Origin: Winogradskyella sp. PG-2
GTDB lineage: Bacteria; Bacteroidota; Bacteroidia; Flavobacteriales; Flavobacteriaceae
Length of the DNA: 64,000 nucleotides
Direction: 5' to 3'
Assembly (NCBI RefSeq): GCF_000828715.1
Contig: NZ_AP014583.1
Location: 3,532,001 to 3,596,000, forward strand
Shown: positions 25,433-35,669 of the stretch, piece by piece
Numbering within the stretch: position 1 is the first letter of the stretch
Layout: each line of letters begins with the position of its first letter
The notes under the pieces: model-generated
The model's database searches: none
What the model saw: the letters and a program-made list of their open reading frames with translations, nothing else
What the model was told of the DNA's origin: nothing
Position numbers and translations under genes: made by a program

Positions 25433-25472
25433 ATAAAAGAAAAGGGGCACATCAGTGCCCCTTCTCTTTTAT
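25433..25472. terminator. Rho-independent terminator, likely bidirectional
   Basis: 18-bp stem (one mismatch) with GGGGCAC / GTGCCCC core and a 4-base loop, flanked by A-rich and T-rich tracts, between the mini-protein gene and the convergent 56-residue gene. Confidence 0.88.
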
Positions 25473-25493
25473 TTATATATAGCTAAATCTATC

Positions 25494-25664
25494 TTATGCT
25501 CGTTTAGCTTTCTTTTCTTCTCTAATTTCTTTAAAACGCTCTATAGCCGAACCAAATACCCAATAAGGGATTACAAATGTTAGAAGGAAAATCATTAACC
25601 AAAATCCAATAGTTAATATGGTTAAAAAAGCTAAAAATCCTAAATATTGATCAAATTCAAACAT
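25494..25664 (-). CDS. Small membrane protein (56 residues)
   Basis: An ATG at 25664 opens 56 codons to a stop at 25494. Two hydrophobic segments (about 8-29 and 30-40, perhaps one long bent helix) are followed by a strongly charged C-terminus (IERFKEIREEKKAKRA). The clean start, the hydrophobic-then-basic plan and the terminator just beyond its stop support a real gene, although it is short. Function unknown. The 139 bp upstream toward the kinase gene hold nothing else that I see. Confidence 0.65.
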   Translation of the reverse strand: MFEFDQYLGFLAFLTILTIGFWLMIFLLTFVIPYWVFGSAIERFKEIREEKKAKRA

Positions 25665-25804
25665 AATTGAGTTTCGTTTTTATTTCTATTGCAAAGATAT
25701 AACCAAATTATAAGTTTTACAATAGTCTAATTGACATTTATTAACAGCTTATTAAAAACTAAATCATTTATACTTTTTATCGTCGTATGCAATAATTACA
25801 ATTT

Positions 25805-26674
25805 CTAAATTACTAGGTTCTTAACATGATAACCTACTAAACCTTCAATCGGTCGTCTCACAAAATTACCTACTTTAAATCCAAACTCTTGAGCAACTTC
25901 TTTAATCTCATTCTGAGCAAAATAAGCTATAGATCCTGCAAAATGCACAGGGACTCCTTTATCTAATTCGTCTTTAAATTGTAGAATCATATTTTCCGCA
26001 AATAGACTAATACCTTTACGCATTACCCCTTTTACATAATCAGAATCTTTATTAATAAACATAAATTCTGCATGATCTGCTAAATATGCACTAGGATTAG
26101 GTTGCTTATATACGTTATACTTAATAAAATCAGCATCTAAATTATGCTTATGAGCAAATGCTACCTTTATAGTATCTGGCATTTTATTAAAATAATAGTC
26201 TCTTATTAATTGCTTACCGAAATAGTTTCCACTTGCATCATCCATTAATATAAAACCTAAACTATCTACACGTTGATGCAAATCTTTACCGTCAAAATAA
26301 CTACAATTAGATCCTGTACCTAAAATACAAACCACAGCAGCTTCGTCATTTTTATTAATTGATGCTCTTACAGCTGCATAGGTATCTTCTCTAACTTCAA
26401 CTTTGGCATTTGGGAAGTATTCTTCAATAATAGATTTTAACGACAATCTTGGCTTCTCAGTTCCACAACCAGCACCATAAAAGAAAACATGAGTAACCTC
26501 ATTGGAAAGAGCCATTAATTCTTCACTTTTTCTAATAATTTTCTTTAGCTTTTTTTCCGCAATGATAGCAGGATTTAAACCTTTGGTTCTTATTTTGTCT
26601 ACAGCTTGATTACCTTGATTATCAATAGCAATCCAGTCACACTTTGTCGAACCTCCATCTGTAATTAAAATCAT
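25805..26674 (-). CDS. BadF/BadG/BcrA/BcrD family ATPase, likely N-acetylglucosamine kinase
   Basis: 289 residues of the ASKHA (actin-like kinase) superfamily. The phosphate-1 loop is ILITDGGSTKCDWIAID at the N-terminus; the phosphate-2 region is VVCILGTGSNCSYFDG, and FILMDDASGNYFGKQLIRDY is a typical BadF-family block. Length and motifs match small bacterial amino-sugar kinases that phosphorylate GlcNAc. It lies downstream of gapA and pfkA on the same strand, which fits a role in sugar entry into glycolysis, although a hairpin in between may limit read-through. Confidence 0.83.
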   Translation of the reverse strand: MILITDGGSTKCDWIAIDNQGNQAVDKIRTKGLNPAIIAEKKLKKIIRKSEELMALSNEVTHVFFYGAGCGTEKPRLSLKSIIEEYFPNAKVEVREDTYAAVRASINKNDEAAVVCILGTGSNCSYFDGKDLHQRVDSLGFILMDDASGNYFGKQLIRDYYFNKMPDTIKVAFAHKHNLDADFIKYNVYKQPNPSAYLADHAEFMFINKDSDYVKGVMRKGISLFAENMILQFKDELDKGVPVHFAGSIAYFAQNEIKEVAQEFGFKVGNFVRRPIEGLVGYHVKNLVI

Positions 26675-26689
26675 AAAACAATAAATTGA

Positions 26690-26729
26690 AAATTCCGTAG
26701 GTATGAAAATTCACAACACTACGGAATTT
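26690..26729 (-). terminator. Hairpin between gapA and the sugar kinase gene
   Basis: 11-bp inverted repeat (AAATTCCGTAG / CTACGGAATTT) with an 18-base loop and a weak T-rich tail on the minus strand. It may attenuate rather than fully stop transcription from gapA into the kinase gene. Confidence 0.55.
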
Positions 26730-26746
26730 GGAATTACTTTTATTTC

Positions 26747-27760
<1,014 letters not shown>

Positions 27761-27776
27761 TTAATTTTCGTTATTA

Positions 27777-28763
27777 TTAAATTGACATTATATCCGAAAC
27801 TCTTAAGAGTTCCATATTAATTTTTGATTTTCCTTTTACAGCTTGATCAAATGGTGTTAAATCAATAACATCATTTTTAAGACCAACCATATAATTACTT
27901 TTCCCTTCTTTTAACCCCTCAACAGCCTTCACACCCATTCTACTCGCTAATACACGATCAAAACAAGATGGTGAGCCTCCACGCTGTAAATGCCCAAGTA
28001 CCGAAACTCTTACATCATATCCTTCCATATTCTGGTCAACATAATCTTTCAGCTCAAACACGCTTTTTCCTATTTTATCACCTTCTGCAACTACAACTAT
28101 ACTCGATGATTTTCCAGACTTTTTACTTCGTCGTAAAGATTCAACTAACCTATCTAGACCTAAATCTTCTTCAGGAATTAAAATTTCTTCTGCACCACCA
28201 GCAATACCAACATTAAGAGCTATATGTCCTACATCACGTCCCATTACTTCAACAAAAAACAAACGATTGTGTGAACTTGCAGTATCTCTAATTTTATCGA
28301 TAACCTCTACAACAGTATTTAAAGCTGTATCGTAGCCTAAAGTATGTGTAGTACCAAAAATATCGTTATCTATAGTTCCAGGAATTCCCATAACTGGGAA
28401 GCCATATTCTTGATTAAAAATCATTGCACCTGTAAAACTTCCATCACCACCAATAACAACTAAAGCGTCAATACCTTCTTTTATTAATTGTTGATGTGCT
28501 TTCTTTCTTCCTTCTTTTGTTCTAAACTCTTTAGAACGTGCAGATTTTAGAATTGTACCACCTTTATTAATAATACCTTTTACACTACGAGCATTCATAG
28601 TAATAAAGTCGCCATCAATCATCCCTTCATAGCCTCTATAAATACCAACACATTCTATATTGTGAAAAGCACATGCTCTAACTACAGATCTAACAGCAGC
28701 ATTCATACCCGGAGAATCTCCTCCAGAAGTAAAAACGCCTATTTTTTTGATTGTATCTGCCAT
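27777..28763 (-). CDS. pfkA: ATP-dependent 6-phosphofructokinase
   Basis: 328 residues, close to the 320 of bacterial PfkA. Phosphorylates fructose 6-phosphate, the committed step of glycolysis. Visible motifs: FTSGGDSPGMNAAVRS at 11-26, GGDGSFTG at 105-112 (the Gly after GGD, instead of Asp, marks ATP rather than pyrophosphate use), the catalytic PGTIDNDIFGT with Asp132 and Asp134, and VMGRDVGHIAL. It heads the pfkA-gapA unit. The 135 bp between it and the tamB-like gene have no gene and no obvious terminator hairpin. Confidence 0.96.
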   Translation of the reverse strand: MADTIKKIGVFTSGGDSPGMNAAVRSVVRACAFHNIECVGIYRGYEGMIDGDFITMNARSVKGIINKGGTILKSARSKEFRTKEGRKKAHQQLIKEGIDALVVIGGDGSFTGAMIFNQEYGFPVMGIPGTIDNDIFGTTHTLGYDTALNTVVEVIDKIRDTASSHNRLFFVEVMGRDVGHIALNVGIAGGAEEILIPEEDLGLDRLVESLRRSKKSGKSSSIVVVAEGDKIGKSVFELKDYVDQNMEGYDVRVSVLGHLQRGGSPSCFDRVLASRMGVKAVEGLKEGKSNYMVGLKNDVIDLTPFDQAVKGKSKINMELLRVSDIMSI

Positions 28764-28899
28764 TTAAATAAACAATTTTGAGTAAAATTACTAAACAATA
28801 CATTTAAAAAAGTCACTATTTTAATAAAATAATGACCTAAAAAACAATTCAAACGTTTTCGTTAATAAGTATTTTGATAAAAAAGAAAAAACGGTACTT

Positions 28900-31800
28900 C
28901 TAAGACTTGGTTTTTATCTTCTTTTTCTTCATTGACATATAATCTGGCATCATTTCATCATCTTCATTTCTTTTCTTTTCTGGTGTGTTTTTTACCTTTT
29001 TATCTTTCCTGTTTTTGCCTGAAAAGATAATTTGAAGTAACTCTTTAAACGTATCAAATTCCACACTGTATGACAAACCAATTCCTTGGGTGTAACCTAT
29101 TTCTTCACCAAAGTTTCTAATTGTATTTTCTCTATTAAATACTTTTGCACGAAATGTCCCATCTTCATTAAGAAGCCAATCTACTTGAACATTACCTGTT
29201 ATTGTGGTTTGTTGGGCACTTCCAAATGGTACACCAAACTTTCCGTTAACTAAAATCTTTTCACTAATCTTTGTTTGAAGAGTTAATCCAACTCTATTAT
29301 CCGTTTGGACATCTGGTGTATCTTGTCCTAGTTCTAAATCTACCCCAACTTGTAAACCTCCATTATCTCCGCCCAATAAATTATTTACTATGCCTGTTAA
29401 ACGCTCAGAAATGGTACCTGTGAAATTAACTCCTCTAATACCATTAGAAAAACTTCCTGTACCTAATAATGTTAAGGCCTGATTATTACGTTCATCTTTT
29501 GATGACAAACGATAATCGAGCTCTGATTTTAAGGTAGATGTTACATTTGGAAACCTTAAATTAAAATCTGGCTCTGGTTGCTCTAATTGACCTGTCAATG
29601 CTATATCTACTTCTACTGGTATTCTTTGGCTAATTGGATTATCTAACAATACTGAAGGGTTAGCTGTAGTTTTATAAACTGCATTAAGATTAATTAGTGC
29701 TGTCATAGGGTCACCTTCCCAAACTATGCTTCCACCCTTTTCAACTTCGAATTTCTTTTCTACAAAACCTCCGTATTTAAAATTATAAGTACCTTCACTT
29801 ACAATAAAATCTCCCCACATATTGAATGTACCATTAGTGTTAATTAAAAAATTTAATCCGCCATTACCTTTTCCTTTTATTGTACTACCGGCTTCCTTAT
29901 CAATTACTATTTCAATAACTGCATTTTCATTAACATCTAAATCGAAATCTAAAACCAAACCTTTAACTTCAATTTGTTCTGTTACTTCCCCATTTATTCT
30001 AGCCAATTTCTCTGTTGGACTTAAAAAATGTATAAACGAGTTGTCGCCAAAACTTTCAGAATCGTTTAGAGGAATATAAAACTCTGTCCCAGACTCTGTT
30101 CTACCATTATTTACTTCTATAATTAACTGATCTGTAGGCCCTCTGATTTCCGCAGTCCCCGAAATAAAACCTGTACCGTAATACAATTCGTTCTCAGACT
30201 CTTCGGTATTTAACACCAATAATCTATCTGTATCTAGCTTTAGTCCAAGCTTCCAGTCCGAAAAATTATCATGTTCAATATAGCCATTTAAACTTCCATT
30301 AGAGAAGTATTTAGAATCTGTCATAGCTACATTATTAAATATAAATTGTTGTTCTCTTAGAGACACTTTAGAATCAAAATCAAAACCATAATCTACATTT
30401 AAATATGGTATAGATAAACCTGCCCTATCTAACAACAATTCACCATCAATACTTGGTTTCTTTAAGCTTCCCGTAACTTTAGCATTTCCAGAAACTAAAC
30501 CTCTAATATTGTTAATTACTCCTTCACCCAAAGGATTCAAAGGGTCTAGCAAAAATTCTTCAAAATCAACATTTAAATTTATTGTTGGGTTTCGTTGGGC
30601 AACATCAATAGTTCCATTTGCAGCAAATGATGTAAGATTATCATTGGTTAGAGAGACATCAACTGTATAGTTTGTAATAGAATTATTTCCTTCAATTTTA
30701 GCTGTTAGGTTTCCTAAATCATAATCATTAACAAAAAGATTACTAACCTCTACATCAGATTTTGGCAAGTACACTCCATTGTTTTGTACCATATCTACTT
30801 TACCGTTTACGATACCTTTTAATGCTAAACTATCTATACGAGGAGTAATCTTAACTAATTGTACATCCTTAAAATCAACATTTAAATTTTTGTTTTCGTC
30901 ATTTTTAATATTGCCAGAGAGTAAAATCTCTTCATTACCTTGATTTATTTTAATTGGGAAAATATCAAAGACTTTAAACTTTCTATCAAAACGGATTTTG
31001 TTTAAAGTATCTTTTTCTGAATTAACTAACCAATCGTAACCTTTAAACTCAATATCAGATTTTCTGAAACCAATAACAGACTTATTAGTATCATCTATAG
31101 TATAGAATAGATTTAAGTTAAAATTATCCTTATTATTTTTGCCTCCTTTAAATTCAGATTTAATTAAAAGTGTATCACGTTTTGTTACATTAATTAAGCT
31201 AAACTGAGATGCATTATACACGCCAGTATTAAGGCTATCTATTTCTATAAATGTGTTAAAAAGCGGATTACTATTATCTACACTTATATTAATATTCTTA
31301 GCAAAGTACTCCTGGAATTTAATCTCAGGTGAGTTAAAAGTAAAATCAAACCCCTTTTCATCGGTTTCCTTTCTACCTTCAATAAAGGTGTTTTTTCCCA
31401 GCGTTAAATCTTTATAAAGTACAGCAGCAATTTTTGAGTAAATATTAAACTTAAAATCTATGTATTGACCTTCTTCAACCTCATTAGGAATATAATTGGT
31501 ATAAATACTACCGACTGAATTCTCTACTAATTTTAATAAGTCCTTAGTCTTAAATTGACCCGTTATTTTACCATTTATAATATCTGGCGAATTAATAGCA
31601 ATAGTACGTTCAGTATCTTTAAATGATGACACAATATCAAAATCTTGGAACTTATATCTACTATCTTGGTTTTTATATGTTGTATTCTTTATCTTAATCG
31701 CACCACTTGCATTGTCATAAGTTGAACCCGTAGCTGTCATATTAACCATGCCTCTAAACTCTGAGATACTATCTCGCGTCACAAAGTTTAATACTTTTAG

Positions 31801-33312
31801 ATTAGCATAACCAACATTAGCTTTAAAATCAAACTTCTTTTCTTCTTGAGAAAAATCAGCTAAGCCATTAAAATTTAACTGTAAATTAGGATCATCTGCT
31901 TTTAATAAACCGTTAAAAATCTTATTACCTAAATCTCCTGAGACATTTATATTTTCATAAACATACCCATTGTAATCTAATGAAAAGACATCCCCTTTTA
32001 CATCAGTTCGAAGATTATCAATTGTAAATCCTTTTCCATCCAAATCGAGATTTAATGAAGTGTTTTTAACCAAAGAATCATTGATTAATTCACCTATATT
32101 AAATTCATCTAAAACAACATTCCCAATATAATTTGCATTATCAATATCATCAATATTTGTTAATTCTAAATCAGATTTTATAAAACCTAATTCAGTATTG
32201 ATTTCAATATCTGCATCAACACGTTTTGCAGTAATATATGATGTTCCATTAATTCTGAAATTTCCAACTTTAGATAAAATTGTTGGTATAGACTTACCCA
32301 ATATTTTAGGTAATAAAGCTGTTAAATCATTATAATTTGAAGCCAAATTATTAAAGCGTCCATCTAATGCAAAACTGTCATCTTCTCTGCTGAATAAGTT
32401 TTTGAAAGTGATACCACCAATAATTCTAGTATTTCTAGTTGTACTTACATTAAGGTTAGTTGCTACTAAATCATTAAGTGTTCCTGATAAGTCTGCATTT
32501 AATTTAGCACGTTGGTTAATACCGAACTCATCAAAAAACACATTAAGCTCAGTTAAAGAAATCTCAGAGTCCTTAAAACTGGCATCTACATTAACCTTAT
32601 CTGTAAAATACTTTAAATCTTCTCGCTTGTAATTAAATCTTAAATCCCCTTTTAGTTCAGATTGTTCCGTTTTAATATTCAAATCACCAAAGGTCATATG
32701 ATCTAGAGCATAATCGAAATTTGCCATTAAGTTCTTAACCTTAATACCTCTACTATCTCTAAAACTAAAGGTATTAATTCGAGAACTTACATTAGGTCCA
32801 TTAATTAAAAAGTTTGTGGTATTGGCATTTAATTCTGAAAATTCAAAAACTTTTGGTGTTTCTAGATTCTCATCTACTAATCTAAATATACCATCCTCTA
32901 TAGAAACATCACTCGAGGAAAACAAAAATTCACTTGGACCAACTCTTGGATTATCATCATCAAATTTATCAACAAAAACATCTAAATTAGTGTCTACTTC
33001 TCCTTTATACGTTTTGAGGTTGAACACCAAATCTTGTATATCTATATCTCCAAAATTTAGTTTGCTATTATAGAGGTTTTTAAAACTAATAATTGAGCTA
33101 TTAAGCTCCCCAATACTAATAAGTGTGTCCTTTTTATAATCTCTAATTAAAATCTCTTTAAATTCAATATCTCCATTAAGTTGAAGACCAACTTTACCAA
33201 TATTAATATCTGTTTTGAAATCTTTATTTAATCTTTCGGTAGCATATTTACCTAGTTTAGTTTGTACAGCCTGAATACCAAGTATTAGAAAGACAATAAG
33301 AAATAGCAGCAA
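28900..33312 (-). CDS. tamB: TamB-like translocation and assembly module protein (start uncertain)
   Basis: At least 1470 residues. An N-terminal membrane anchor is followed by very long beta-helical AsmA/TamB-type repeats (alternating hydrophobic strands with Asn and Asp turns) and the C-terminal TamB (DUF490) domain, recognisable from LRFPNVTSTLKSELDYRLSSKDERN, GSFSNG and a final strand-rich segment. TamB works with an Omp85 partner in outer-membrane protein or lipid transport. The only in-frame start codon is a TTG at 33310-33312, which would begin inside the hydrophobic helix. In-frame codons further upstream encode NSIKRVLKIIGKLVGII, an ideal basic pre-anchor, but have no start codon before a TGA at about 33389. 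An ATG at 33389-33391 lies one frame away, so the start may be hidden by a one-base error. The basic C-terminal tail (KNRKDKKVKNTPEKKRNEDD) is cytoplasm-like and unusual. Confidence 0.8.
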   Translation of the reverse strand: MLLFLIVFLILGIQAVQTKLGKYATERLNKDFKTDINIGKVGLQLNGDIEFKEILIRDYKKDTLISIGELNSSIISFKNLYNSKLNFGDIDIQDLVFNLKTYKGEVDTNLDVFVDKFDDDNPRVGPSEFLFSSSDVSIEDGIFRLVDENLETPKVFEFSELNANTTNFLINGPNVSSRINTFSFRDSRGIKVKNLMANFDYALDHMTFGDLNIKTEQSELKGDLRFNYKREDLKYFTDKVNVDASFKDSEISLTELNVFFDEFGINQRAKLNADLSGTLNDLVATNLNVSTTRNTRIIGGITFKNLFSREDDSFALDGRFNNLASNYNDLTALLPKILGKSIPTILSKVGNFRINGTSYITAKRVDADIEINTELGFIKSDLELTNIDDIDNANYIGNVVLDEFNIGELINDSLVKNTSLNLDLDGKGFTIDNLRTDVKGDVFSLDYNGYVYENINVSGDLGNKIFNGLLKADDPNLQLNFNGLADFSQEEKKFDFKANVGYANLKVLNFVTRDSISEFRGMVNMTATGSTYDNASGAIKIKNTTYKNQDSRYKFQDFDIVSSFKDTERTIAINSPDIINGKITGQFKTKDLLKLVENSVGSIYTNYIPNEVEEGQYIDFKFNIYSKIAAVLYKDLTLGKNTFIEGRKETDEKGFDFTFNSPEIKFQEYFAKNINISVDNSNPLFNTFIEIDSLNTGVYNASQFSLINVTKRDTLLIKSEFKGGKNNKDNFNLNLFYTIDDTNKSVIGFRKSDIEFKGYDWLVNSEKDTLNKIRFDRKFKVFDIFPIKINQGNEEILLSGNIKNDENKNLNVDFKDVQLVKITPRIDSLALKGIVNGKVDMVQNNGVYLPKSDVEVSNLFVNDYDLGNLTAKIEGNNSITNYTVDVSLTNDNLTSFAANGTIDVAQRNPTINLNVDFEEFLLDPLNPLGEGVINNIRGLVSGNAKVTGSLKKPSIDGELLLDRAGLSIPYLNVDYGFDFDSKVSLREQQFIFNNVAMTDSKYFSNGSLNGYIEHDNFSDWKLGLKLDTDRLLVLNTEESENELYYGTGFISGTAEIRGPTDQLIIEVNNGRTESGTEFYIPLNDSESFGDNSFIHFLSPTEKLARINGEVTEQIEVKGLVLDFDLDVNENAVIEIVIDKEAGSTIKGKGNGGLNFLINTNGTFNMWGDFIVSEGTYNFKYGGFVEKKFEVEKGGSIVWEGDPMTALINLNAVYKTTANPSVLLDNPISQRIPVEVDIALTGQLEQPEPDFNLRFPNVTSTLKSELDYRLSSKDERNNQALTLLGTGSFSNGIRGVNFTGTISERLTGIVNNLLGGDNGGLQVGVDLELGQDTPDVQTDNRVGLTLQTKISEKILVNGKFGVPFGSAQQTTITGNVQVDWLLNEDGTFRAKVFNRENTIRNFGEEIGYTQGIGLSYSVEFDTFKELLQIIFSGKNRKDKKVKNTPEKKRNEDDEMMPDYMSMKKKKIKTKS

Positions 33313-33368
33313 AATGATGCCTACTAATTTACCTATTATTTTGAGTACTCTTTTGATAGAATTTACAC

Positions 33369-33399
33369 TTATGAATTGATGAAATCTTCATTACCTTTG
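33369..33399 (+). promoter_or_regulatory. Candidate promoter of tsaD
   Basis: TTA at 33369-33371, 20 bp, then TACCTTTG at 33392-33399, an exact match to TAnnTTTG. It overlaps the presumed start region of the divergent tamB-like gene. Confidence 0.6.
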
Positions 33400-33475
33400 C
33401 CTAGTATAATACGTGGGAAAACCTCATATTAGACTATATCTGGTAAAATTAACAATTATAGTGCCATCATCAACT

Positions 33476-34498
33476 ATGGGAAAAGAAAATATTTATATAC
33501 TCGGTATTGAATCCTCATGTGATGATACATCGGCAGCTATACTCTGTAACGACTGTATTTTGAGTAATGTTGTTGCGGATCAAAAAATACATGCAGAATA
33601 TGGTGGTGTTGTGCCCGAATTAGCATCGAGAGCACATCAACAAAATATAGTTCCTGTGGTACACCAAGCGATTGAAAAGGCTGGTATTACTAAAGACCAA
33701 TTACATGCTGTAGCTTTTACACGTGGACCAGGTTTAATGGGTTCTTTATTAGTAGGTACGTCGTTTGCAAAATCTTTAGCTTATGGTTTAGATATTCCGT
33801 TAATTGATGTTAACCACATGCAAGCTCATATTTTAGCTCATTTTATTACTGAGGAAGGACACTCAAAACCTCCATTTCCATTTTTGGCGATGACCATTTC
33901 TGGTGGACACACACAGGTTGTAAAAGTAACCAGTCATTTTGAAATGGAAATTCTTGGTGAAACCATTGATGATGCTGTAGGTGAAGCTTATGATAAAAGT
34001 GGAAAAGTATTAGGTTTAGGTTATCCTGCTGGACCAGAAATTGATAGACGCGCACAACTTGGTAATCCTAAAACCTATCAGTTCACTAAACCAAGAGTGG
34101 ATGGGCTTAACTTTAGTTTTTCAGGTTTAAAGACTAACATTCTCTATTTTGTTCAGCGCGAAGTTAAAGCCAATCCAAATTTTGTTGAAGAGAACTTAAA
34201 TGACATTTGTGCATCCATTCAATATACAATTATTGGCATTTTAATGAATAAATTAAAGCTTGCTGTAAAGCAAACTGGTATCAATCATATTGCAATTGGT
34301 GGTGGTGTTTCGGCCAACTCCGGCGTTAGAAAAGCACTCAAAGACGCTAAACAAAAACACGGTTGGACAAGCTACATTCCAAAATTTGAATACACTACAG
34401 ATAATGCCGCAATGATTGCTATTGTTGGCTATTTAAAATATTTAGAAAAGGATTTTTCTGATTTTGATGTGATGGCAAGCGCTCGGTTGAAGATTTAA
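33476..34498 (+). CDS. tsaD: tRNA N6-adenosine threonylcarbamoyltransferase
   Basis: 340 residues from the ATG at 33476; an in-frame GTG at 33413 would add 21 non-family residues and is rejected. TsaD transfers the threonylcarbamoyl group from TC-AMP to A37 of ANN-decoding tRNAs, with TsaB and TsaE. Visible: ILGIESSCDDTSAAI at the N-terminus, metal ligands His114 and His118 in NHMQAHILAH, SGGHTQVV, SFSGLKTNI, and the ATP loop IGGGVSANSGVR. Length is exactly that of the family. It begins a plus-strand run of mainly RNA-modifying enzymes; the next gene starts 1 bp after its stop. Confidence 0.97.
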   Translation: MGKENIYILGIESSCDDTSAAILCNDCILSNVVADQKIHAEYGGVVPELASRAHQQNIVPVVHQAIEKAGITKDQLHAVAFTRGPGLMGSLLVGTSFAKSLAYGLDIPLIDVNHMQAHILAHFITEEGHSKPPFPFLAMTISGGHTQVVKVTSHFEMEILGETIDDAVGEAYDKSGKVLGLGYPAGPEIDRRAQLGNPKTYQFTKPRVDGLNFSFSGLKTNILYFVQREVKANPNFVEENLNDICASIQYTIIGILMNKLKLAVKQTGINHIAIGGGVSANSGVRKALKDAKQKHGWTSYIPKFEYTTDNAAMIAIVGYLKYLEKDFSDFDVMASARLKI

Positions 34499-34499
34499 T

Positions 34500-34943
34500 A
34501 TGAATAAACTTAAAATATATTTTTATTATTGGATCGTTGCAATATTTTTTATGCTACTAGGAATTTATTGGTTAAATAGTGAAGATGCTATTATCGATAT
34601 AAATGTTCATGACACTTATTATGTAATTCACAACTCTCATGTTTGTATTTTAATAGCAATCATTTATATCATGTTTGGAATTATTTATTTTTTCACAAAA
34701 AGACATCTCATAAATAGCCTTACTAAAATTCATTCGATTATAACTTTGGCAATTATACCAGTATTTTTTATTGGGTATTTTAATATAGGAATAAAAAAGC
34801 ATTCAAAATTTCCTTTGTTTGATGATACATCAAGTTTAACTGGCTTCTCAATAATTATATGTTTTGTTTTTATATTCGCACAACTAATTTTGTTTTTTAA
34901 CTTAACTATTAGTTTAGTGAAATTTCTAATTAAAAGAGAATAA
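34500..34943 (+). CDS. Four-helix membrane protein with a cytochrome-oxidase-I-like motif
   Basis: 147 residues with four hydrophobic helices (about 10-25, 49-65, 80-97 and 116-138). Between helices one and two is DINVHDTYYVIHNSHVCIL, which strongly resembles the HDTYYVVAHFH segment of heme-copper oxidase subunit I, where the two His bind heme and copper. Here the spacing is His-Asn-Ser-His, not His-Phe-His, and the other ligands of an oxidase are absent, so an oxidase function is not supported. It may be a structural relative or convergent. It starts 1 bp after tsaD and is presumably co-transcribed. Function unknown. Confidence 0.72.
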   Translation: MNKLKIYFYYWIVAIFFMLLGIYWLNSEDAIIDINVHDTYYVIHNSHVCILIAIIYIMFGIIYFFTKRHLINSLTKIHSIITLAIIPVFFIGYFNIGIKKHSKFPLFDDTSSLTGFSIIICFVFIFAQLILFFNLTISLVKFLIKRE

Positions 34944-35057
34944 TGTAGGCTTTAAAATTGTTAAAACATCTGTTGATAAGCTAAAGCACTTTGTTTCTAT
35001 TGCGCTTTAAAATTTAGTTGTTTTGTAATAACCCAAATCAAACTAAATTAAATTATC

Positions 35058-35669
35058 ATGAAAACATTTTTAACACTTTTACTATTAGTTCCTTTTCTAT
35101 GTTTTTCTCAAGAATCTTTGGAGCAAGAATTGGACTTAATTTCATCATCAGAAGATGCTAAATTATTTGCCAAGTCTCACAAAAAAGTAAATAAGAGTAA
35201 AGTATTCACTTTTAATAAAGAAAAACATAAAACGCGATTAGCTGATGACCTTTTTAAACTCTCAAAAGGCGGAAAAAAGGTTGTTAAAACAGATTTTAAG
35301 ACCACATATTATAAGATCATAAATAAAGAAGAAGTTGACTATTACAGATTCAATATCATTGTTTTCAATGAAGCTAATAAAGCTAAGGGTAATGAAGTTT
35401 TAGCTAAGTACAATGAAGGCTATAAATTTAAAGACTTAGCAAAATATTATTCCTCTGGTCCCACTGCAAAAATGGGAGGTGATACAGGTTGGATAAAACC
35501 AGGTGACCTAACTACTGCTTTTGACCAATCTGCTTTTAGCAGCTCAGTGAATACTTTGGTCACCATTGACGACGTAGAACTAAAAAAGTATTACATTGTC
35601 ATTAAAACCCAGAATAGTACTCCTATTGAAGAAATAACGGTTTTAAAATTTACAGAAGCCACCAAATAA
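35058..35669 (+). CDS. Exported parvulin-type peptidylprolyl isomerase
   Basis: 203 residues with a signal peptide (MKTFLTLLLLVPFLCFSQ). The C-terminal half (about 95-195) is a parvulin core: FNIIVF, then GYKFKDLAKYYSSGP and the hallmark GGDTGWIKPGDLTTAFDQSAFS, then a terminal VTIDDVELKKYYIVIK. The N-terminal 75 residues are helical and charged and may bind substrate. Location is periplasmic, acting in folding of exported proteins. The core is short and the usual early His/Cys residue is not evident, so activity may be weak. Its stop overlaps the rsmE start by one base (TAATG). Confidence 0.83.
   Translation: MKTFLTLLLLVPFLCFSQESLEQELDLISSSEDAKLFAKSHKKVNKSKVFTFNKEKHKTRLADDLFKLSKGGKKVVKTDFKTTYYKIINKEEVDYYRFNIIVFNEANKAKGNEVLAKYNEGYKFKDLAKYYSSGPTAKMGGDTGWIKPGDLTTAFDQSAFSSSVNTLVTIDDVELKKYYIVIKTQNSTPIEEITVLKFTEATK

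Noticed and set aside
34500..34943. Cytochrome oxidase subunit
   Set aside because: Only one short motif matches, with altered His spacing, and the protein is far too small.
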